Below, piece after piece: positions 59,001 through 64,000 of a stretch of DNA of 64,000 nt. Every line of letters begins with the position of its first letter. Position 1 is the first letter of the stretch. The notes below the pieces were generated by a model. It was not told where the DNA came from. It ran no database searches and was given only the letters and a program-made list of their open reading frames with translations. Both the position numbers and the translations under genes were made by a program. This DNA comes from Chlamydomonas reinhardtii (lineage: Eukaryota; Chlorophyta; Chlorophyceae; Chlamydomonadales; Chlamydomonadaceae): positions 496,001 through 560,000 of the forward strand of contig NC_057006.1 of assembly GCF_000002595.2 (NCBI RefSeq). The letters run 5' to 3'.

Positions 59001-61453
59001 AGGCGCAGCAGCAGGCACAGCAGGCGGCACAACAGAAGGCCAGTGCTGCGGCTGCAGCTGCAGCATCAGACAAGTCTGCAGCAGCTGTGGGCAAGGGTGC
59101 GGCGGCTGGCAAGGGTGCAAAGGGCTCAGCATCGGCCGCCGGGGCCGGCGGTCGTGGGGCGGGCGGTGGCAAAGGCGCGCCTTCTGCTGCGGCTGGTGCC
59201 TCCGGCAAGGCCGAGAATGCCGCTCACGGCCGCGCTCAGAAGCAGCAGCAGTCCAGCCACAACGCACAAGCAGCTGCGACGGCGGCTGCAGCCGCTTCGG
59301 CTCCAGCCCCTGCAGCCGCTGCGGCTGCGACAGCGTCCACAGCCTCCATGTCGGCGGCCGTGGCGGCAGCGGTGCATACGCGCGGCGACTCGCTGGACAG
59401 CCTGGGTGAGGTGGTGCACAAACTGAACCGCGACGTCATCAAGGCCCTAGACCTGGACATGGACGTGGAGACCTCGGGCAGCAGCGACAGAGGCAGTGTG
59501 GCGGTGGGCGGCGTGGCTGGCGGCGGCGGTGTGCTGGTCAGTATGGCTGGTACGGCGGGCGGCGTAAGCCGGGCGGACGGCGGCAGCAGCTTCGGGCGCT
59601 GCGGCAGCGGTGCCGCCGCCACTACGGACGGCGTGGCGGACGCTGTACTGACGCCCAGCCAGCGCACGTCTTCTATCATGTCGTCCATCGCGTCGGCAGA
59701 TGACGTCATGCTGCTGCAGAGCGGCGGCGGCTCCGGCAACGCTGGCCCGAGCGCCGGCGCCGCGCCCGGCGCTGGCGGCGTCTCGCTGTCCACCGTTTCT
59801 AACGGCTTGGCAACCTCAGCGGCGACCGGCGCGGACGCGGCTGGGCTGGGCCAGGATGCAGGCGCTATCGGCACTGCCGCTGGTGCCGGCGCAGCCAGCA
59901 ATAAGCCCCCGCGCTTCGGCTTTGTGGACCTGGGCGGCGCCAGCTGGGGCCTGGACAGCCCGCTGCTGTCCAATGCCGCGGGAGCTGCGGGGCTGTTCCC
60001 GTCGCTGCAGAGCAACATGGTGGGCGCGGAGTTCGGGTCCATTCTCAGCGGCGGGCTGGCTCACAAGCCTGGCGCCGGCGGGGCAGGCGGCCCCGACGGT
60101 TGGTCCACGGCTGGTGCGGGCAGTGCACTGGGCTTTGGCGGCATAGGCCATCATGGCGGTGGCTCCCAGGGCACCCCGCTGCATTCAAGCCTGGACGACT
60201 CGGCTGCGCTGATGGCGGCCGTACTGGCGCGGCACCAGCAGCAGCTGCAACAGCAGCAACAGGCAGCCGCGGCTGGGGCTGTTGGCGGCATGCTGATGGG
60301 CGGGCTGACCGTGAACACGGGCAGCATGGGCGTGGACGCCAACGGCCTGGCGCTGCTGTCGCAGGGCGCACTGGCGTCTCCATCCAACCGCTCCACCGTC
60401 TCCACCTCGAACGCGGCAAACATGCACGGGCTGATGCAGGTGCGGCCGCAGCCAGGAGCCGCCTCCATGATGACAGGCTCTGCCGCGGGTGGCGGCACCA
60501 CAGGGCGGCCCAGTCTGCAGCTGGCCATGCCCCCGTCGGCACTGGCGGGCCAGGCCAGCGCGGACCGGGCCAGCCGCGCCGGCTTCTGGACGCCGCCCAC
60601 CTTCCAGGGCGCGGGACTGGATTTCACCGCCTCTGCAGACGCGCTGGGCGGGCTTGGCGTCACTGGGGCTGGTGGCGGCATGGATTGGCAGCAGCAACAG
60701 CAGCAGCCAGGTCTCAATGTCACGGGCACCACTGACCTTGGCGGTGGGCTGCAGATGCTGCACCTGCCGGCGCTGAGCGGGCTGGCCGGCGCGCCAGGCT
60801 CAAGCCTGCGCGGCAGTCTGGTCGGCGGCGTCAACGCGGCCGCAGCGCCGCAAGCTGGCGGTGCCAGCGGTAGCCGCGTGTGCCGCTTCTTCCTGCAGGG
60901 CTTCTGTCGTGACGGCGAGCGCTGCCGCTTCGCGCACACCACCGCGCTCAGCCCGCCCACACCCGGTGCGGCGATGGGCAGCGCGCCCTCCTCCGCCCAG
61001 GCCGCTGCAGCCGCGGCTGCCAACAGCGCCATTGGCAGCTTCGCCTTCGGTGCCCCGGGTGCCGAGGCGTTCGCGCCTCTGGGCGGCGGCCTGGGCCGCA
61101 ATAGCACTGCTGGTGGCGGCGGCGAGCCTATGCTGCGGCCTGGCTCGGTGCCGGGCGGCGGCAGCATGACGAGCATGGCCAACGGGCTGGCGCTGCTGGA
61201 GCGTGCGCACCGGAACTCACAGATAGCCGCTGCGGCAGCCCAGCAGCAGCAGCTCACGGCGCTGTACGGTGCGGGGGGAGCGCCGCCCTCGCCGCCCAGC
61301 GGCCGTGCGTCGGTGTCGGGGGTGTCGGCTGCGGGGGGGCCGCCTGCCTCCACGCAGCAGATGGTGCTGGCACTGCCGGACGACCTTACGTTCTCGCCGT
61401 CCTCCCACCCGAGCACGCAGGGCAACGGCGTCCTGGCGCCCGGCCACCTCTAA
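53035..61453 (+). CDS. Giant ankyrin / membrane / coiled-coil / CCCH zinc-finger protein, possibly two genes (gene K)
   Basis: Exons: 53035-53205, 53353-53462, 53578-53868, 54331-54432, 54585-54934, 55056-55326, 55474-55842, 55987-56868, 57001-57122, 57260-57464, 57599-57763, 57897-58592 and 58754-61453; about 2,140 residues. All joins keep phase except 53462/53578, which does not and needs cDNA. Order of parts: helical N terminus (MERLDKSQTLSATLDSEDRR); ankyrin pair (DGATPLHCAALRGNPAQ, VDHLLYCGADPTLM); a Cys-rich piece; one membrane span (54838-54922, GLFSWVKLMVFCLLCLLGYA); a long alpha-helical region with repeated LARLLREGASPAVLAKAIQE-like hairpins; a charged coiled coil (58780-59000); a long Ala/Gly/Ser-rich part; and a single CCCH finger C-x7-C-x5-C-x3-H (60881-60937, CRFFLQGFCRDGERCRFAH). 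A CCCH finger suggests RNA binding, which sits oddly with a membrane span, so a split near exon 8 or 9 remains possible. Confidence 0.62.
54197..54241 (+). repeat. Poly-G tract in an intron of gene K
   Basis: A G14-type run followed by GGGGAGGGGAGGGG units, in the intron between exons 3 and 4. A shorter G14 run lies at about 53880-53895 just after the exon 3 donor. Such runs are sequencing-error prone. Confidence 0.9.
54507..54563 (+). repeat. Tandem 24-bp duplication before exon 5 of gene K
   Basis: Two copies of GACTTGTCCTGTAGCCGCTT TCCT (second with CTTGTAGG) lie directly in front of the exon 5 acceptor at 54584. Each copy contains a TGTAG that could act as a weak 3' splice site. Confidence 0.7.
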
Positions 61454-62104
61454 TCAGTTGACGTCGCGACCGGCACCCCTGTTCATTGCCAGTGTGGTAT
61501 TCCAATGATTATGAGCCCATGCCTAATGATGACCAATGCTACATGGTTTTGGAGAAGTTAGGACAGAAGCTACAGGGAGGAGATGGGCGCGCAGGCTGCA
61601 GGTAGCAGGTAGCTGGTCATGATGCTTTTTGCGGTTGCCCTTTACCGCACAGTAGTCTCCTTTTGCAGTCAGTGTCGCATGATTGCACTTTGCCGGTAAC
61701 GCCTAGTTTCGATGGTCCTTTATGAAGCCGTTGACACTTTGCACTCTCAAGTCATGCGGTCCAACGAAATTGTACTGTTCACCTTGAAGCAGTGGAGCAG
61801 GCATCACGAACAAATCAACGAATGAAAGCAATGGAACAAGACGAGTTGCAAATAAAGTTCGTTTGGGCCGGGGCGCTGCTTGCTGCCCTCGCGCGCGTGC
61901 GTTCTTTGCGGTGCCGGGTGCTTGCATGGCTTGCTGGTACGTGTGGGTAGCGCACTGCACAAGTAATGCAGCGATGGGCATGCACGCCCAGGGTAGCGAG
62001 ACATGAATACCTATTGCTGTGCGGAGGGAGAGTCAATATCAAGTACTGGGCACGGCACGGTATGGCACATGACTGATATAGGACTTGCTCCTAAGAAGTC
62101 ACGG

Positions 62105-62109
62105 TGTAA
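62105..62109 (+). terminator. PolyA signal TGTAA of gene K
   Basis: First plus-strand TGTAA after the TAA of gene K, 652 bp downstream. The stretch 61454-62104 would be its 3' UTR; nothing else is seen there. Confidence 0.55.
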
Positions 62110-62223
62110 CACACCCACGGGTGCAAGTGCTGATGAGTGATGATGGGTGCTAGCATTGGATAGCATGGGAGAAGGTGCCGCATGCAGGATGTGGCTGGGC
62201 GATCAAGCGAGTACTGTATAGAC

Positions 62224-62910
62224 CAGGGTTGCACTGTACTAGCCATTTTCTTATAATACGTGTATTAATACGCAGTACACAGCTTTCTAGTACAATACAC
62301 CATAATTCACTTATAATACGCCGGCGAGCAAGGGTTAGTACGTGCAATAGTACGTCCCATGCAGCCTATGCCCGGTCCCATTGCAAATTTCGCTCTCCGT
62401 GTTCCTCCTTAGTATCCTTCCCTGTATCCTACTATACATGACCATACTCGAGGTCGTTGCAGCTCGCTATGCTGTTGGAAACGCATACATGTTGTTAAAT
62501 GTCGAGAAATGAGCGGAGTGACAACTGCGCAGCCTGTTTTGCATACTGTTTTGCCATCAAGTTTATCCATCCAGAGCTCCATTGCGCGTATCCAATAGGG
62601 CAGGCTCGGTTCGCGCATCGCATCGGCCATGATATCAGGCTTTTGGTTGTGAGCAACTACACACACACAGAATCATATTATGCTTAAGACGTTGCTTATG
62701 TTGCGTCTATGTTGCCTCTCGCCACTGCACTGTGCCACCGACGCATTGACACAGCACGACCACCGGCCACCAGCACCCGCCGGCGACCCCCACACCCCCG
62801 CCCCCCGCCCCCCTGGCGTATTTTGCGGCGTACTGAGACCCAGGAGAGGCGTACTAGTACTCAGTACGTACTAGTACGTACTAATACGTACTGAGTACTG
62901 TGCAACCCTG
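62224..62910. mobile_element. 687-bp non-autonomous hAT-type element
   Basis: Ends are inverted repeats CAGGGTTGCAC (62224-62234) and GTGCAACCCTG (62900-62910), extended imperfectly by GTACT. An 8-bp target duplication GTATAGAC stands on both sides (62216-62223 and 62911-62918). CAGGG-type ends with an 8-bp duplication identify the hAT superfamily. Subterminal TACGTACTAGTACG-like palindromes lie near 62860-62890 and ATAATACG motifs near 62255 and 62315. No transposase frame is present. The perfect 8-bp duplication suggests a fairly recent insertion. Confidence 0.88.
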
Positions 62911-62918
62911 GTATAGAC

Positions 62919-63573
62919 TACGGAACGCACTGCAGGGTATGCGCATGTGCCAAGCGGTCAGGGTATGCGCATGTCGGGCATGCTGGGGGCTTCTGACGTG
63001 GCCGTAGGTCTCCTGCCCAGAGCGGCGCAACGGCACAAACACCTGGATTACAGTACCTCGGTTCTGTCCAACTCTCATATGTTTTAATGCTGCCTACGCT
63101 ACCGCAATCCACTCCTGAACGAGACTTGCACGGGGCCAATGAGCCCCGTTCCCTTAAGTAAACACACGCAAACCGCTCTTGTAAACCGCTTTAGTTCCTC
63201 CCTCACTTGCAATGGCTTGACGCACCAATTAATGTTCAGGATGCAACCGAATTTTCCCCGCCGCCTATTTACATGCAATAGGCATTAACAAATACTAATA
63301 CGTATGCCATCTAAGGAATGCGTGCTGTCCTCGTGCGCGCTACTGCCGAACAGCACCCTAGCCAGAGGACCGTCCCTGACAGACCGTGATACGGCTCCTG
63401 GGCGCCTGCCCTGACTGCGGGGCAGGCGTGACAGCAGCGGCTCTCAGCAGTGGCCCTCACCATAACTGCCGCATTCCCGCACGACGCAATCATGGTGCGC
63501 GTGACAAGCCGTACATGACCATAGCGGTATAGCACACTCTCCTCAGCTCCTCCACTCGCATGCTCCTCTTCTC
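62919..63573. other. 3' UTR and spacer downstream of the D paralogue
   Basis: Gene-free. Holds the 3' UTR of the leftward gene ending at 63574. A 20-bp direct repeat (CAGGGTATGCGCATGT at about 62932 and 62960) is present. Confidence 0.45.
63269..63273 (-). terminator. PolyA signal TGTAA (minus strand) of the D paralogue
   Basis: TTACA on the plus strand, i.e. TGTAA in the direction of transcription, 301 bp past the stop at 63574. Confidence 0.55.
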
Positions 63574-63831
63574 TCAGTAGATGAAGGGTAGGAACTGCGG
63601 GTGGGCAGGCACGCAGCAGCAAGCGTTTTCAGTAACGGCAACGTCCCTTCAAAACACAAGTCATCCAGACACACGGCGTCCCCGCGTCCCGCACATTCTG
63701 CAGCCTCCTCCCGCACATTCTGCAGCCACATTCCTCTACAGACCGCCCGGCCCCCTCACCTTCTTGACCTTGGCCTTGTACTCAGCATACTCGGGATACC
63801 GCTCCGACAGCGCCCGCTCTTCCGTTACCAC
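63574..63831 (-). CDS. ICMT/PEMT-family methyltransferase-like, last two exons (paralogue of D)
   Basis: Exon 63831-63760 (72 nt) encodes VVTEERALSERYPEY and AEYKAKVKK; exon 63594-63574 (21 nt) encodes FLPFIY and the stop TGA. Gene D ends with exons of exactly 72 and 21 nt at the same phase, and 16 of 24 residues agree in the longer one, including the EE pair and the YKAKVKK block. This is therefore a second member of the same family in opposite orientation, 43 kb away; the rest lies beyond the window. 63832-64000 is intron, with no exon seen. Confidence 0.85.
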
Positions 63832-64000
63832 CTGACGCCGTGCATGTGAAGTTGAGCGTGAGTTGCTGCTGCATGCAAAGGCTGCCTTGTGGCACTGTGA
63901 ACGTGGCCGATGTGCCAACACGCCCTGACTATGCAGTAACCTAGGTACCACCTGAGGCCATGAGCCCATGAACTGAGGGTGCCCACGGAGCGATGTGCCG

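Noticed and set aside
1-64000. tRNA and rRNA genes
   Set aside because: No cloverleaf with matching A- and B-box sequence or rRNA core motif was recognised by eye; a covariance-model scan would be needed to exclude small RNAs.

Overview
The window looks like nuclear DNA of a volvocine (Chlamydomonas/Volvox-type) green alga. It is GC-rich. Genes are cut into many small exons with GTGAGT/GTGCGT-type donors and CAG acceptors. TGTAA polyadenylation signals follow several genes. Proteins carry long Ala/Gly/Pro/Gln tracts, and introns are full of (CA)n, hexamer and minisatellite repeats. Exon borders below were worked out by hand from open frames, splice sites and phase; nearly all joins keep the frame, and exceptions are flagged.

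Layout. 1-955: 3' part of a fossil Copia-type LTR element that ends inside gene A. 956-9202 (-): large ankyrin/multi-pass membrane protein (A). 10364-11961 (-): small plastid membrane protein (B). 12532-16831 (+): VTA1/LIP5-like ESCRT cofactor (C), with a 736-bp inverted-repeat DNA transposon directly behind its polyA signal. 18033-20874 (+): chloroplast-targeted ICMT/PEMT-family methyltransferase (D). 22794-26175 (-): guanine deaminase (E). 29337-31965 (-): ankyrin protein (F). 26.2-29.3 kb and 32.0-34.9 kb are gene-poor and hold two related LINE-like 3' ORF ends. 34895-35762 (+): small unknown gene (G), followed by a near-perfect 73-bp-arm hairpin and a 257-bp tandem repeat. 37561-43127 (+): large multi-exon gene ending in a tyrosine-recombinase domain, a Crypton-type candidate (H). 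43282-43750 (-): orphan exons of an unknown gene. 45075-48182 (-): signal-anchored SAM methyltransferase (I). 49008-52069 (-): repeat protein (J). 53035-61453 (+): very large ankyrin / membrane / coiled-coil / CCCH zinc-finger gene, or two genes (K). 62224-62910: hAT-type non-autonomous element. 63574-63831 (-): last two exons of a paralogue of D.

There is no operon logic. Ordinary cell-biology genes (membrane trafficking, purine salvage, plastid membrane chemistry, probable secretory-pathway methylation) are interspersed with mobile DNA of at least four kinds: Copia LTR, LINE-like, Crypton-like, and TIR elements of Harbinger and hAT type. Gene pairs B/C and J/K are divergent and share short promoter gaps. 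The most interesting objects are the Crypton-type gene H, the hairpin beside G, the VTA1 homologue with an inserted pair of SH3-like modules, the type II membrane methyltransferase I, and the Copia insertion that cuts gene A.
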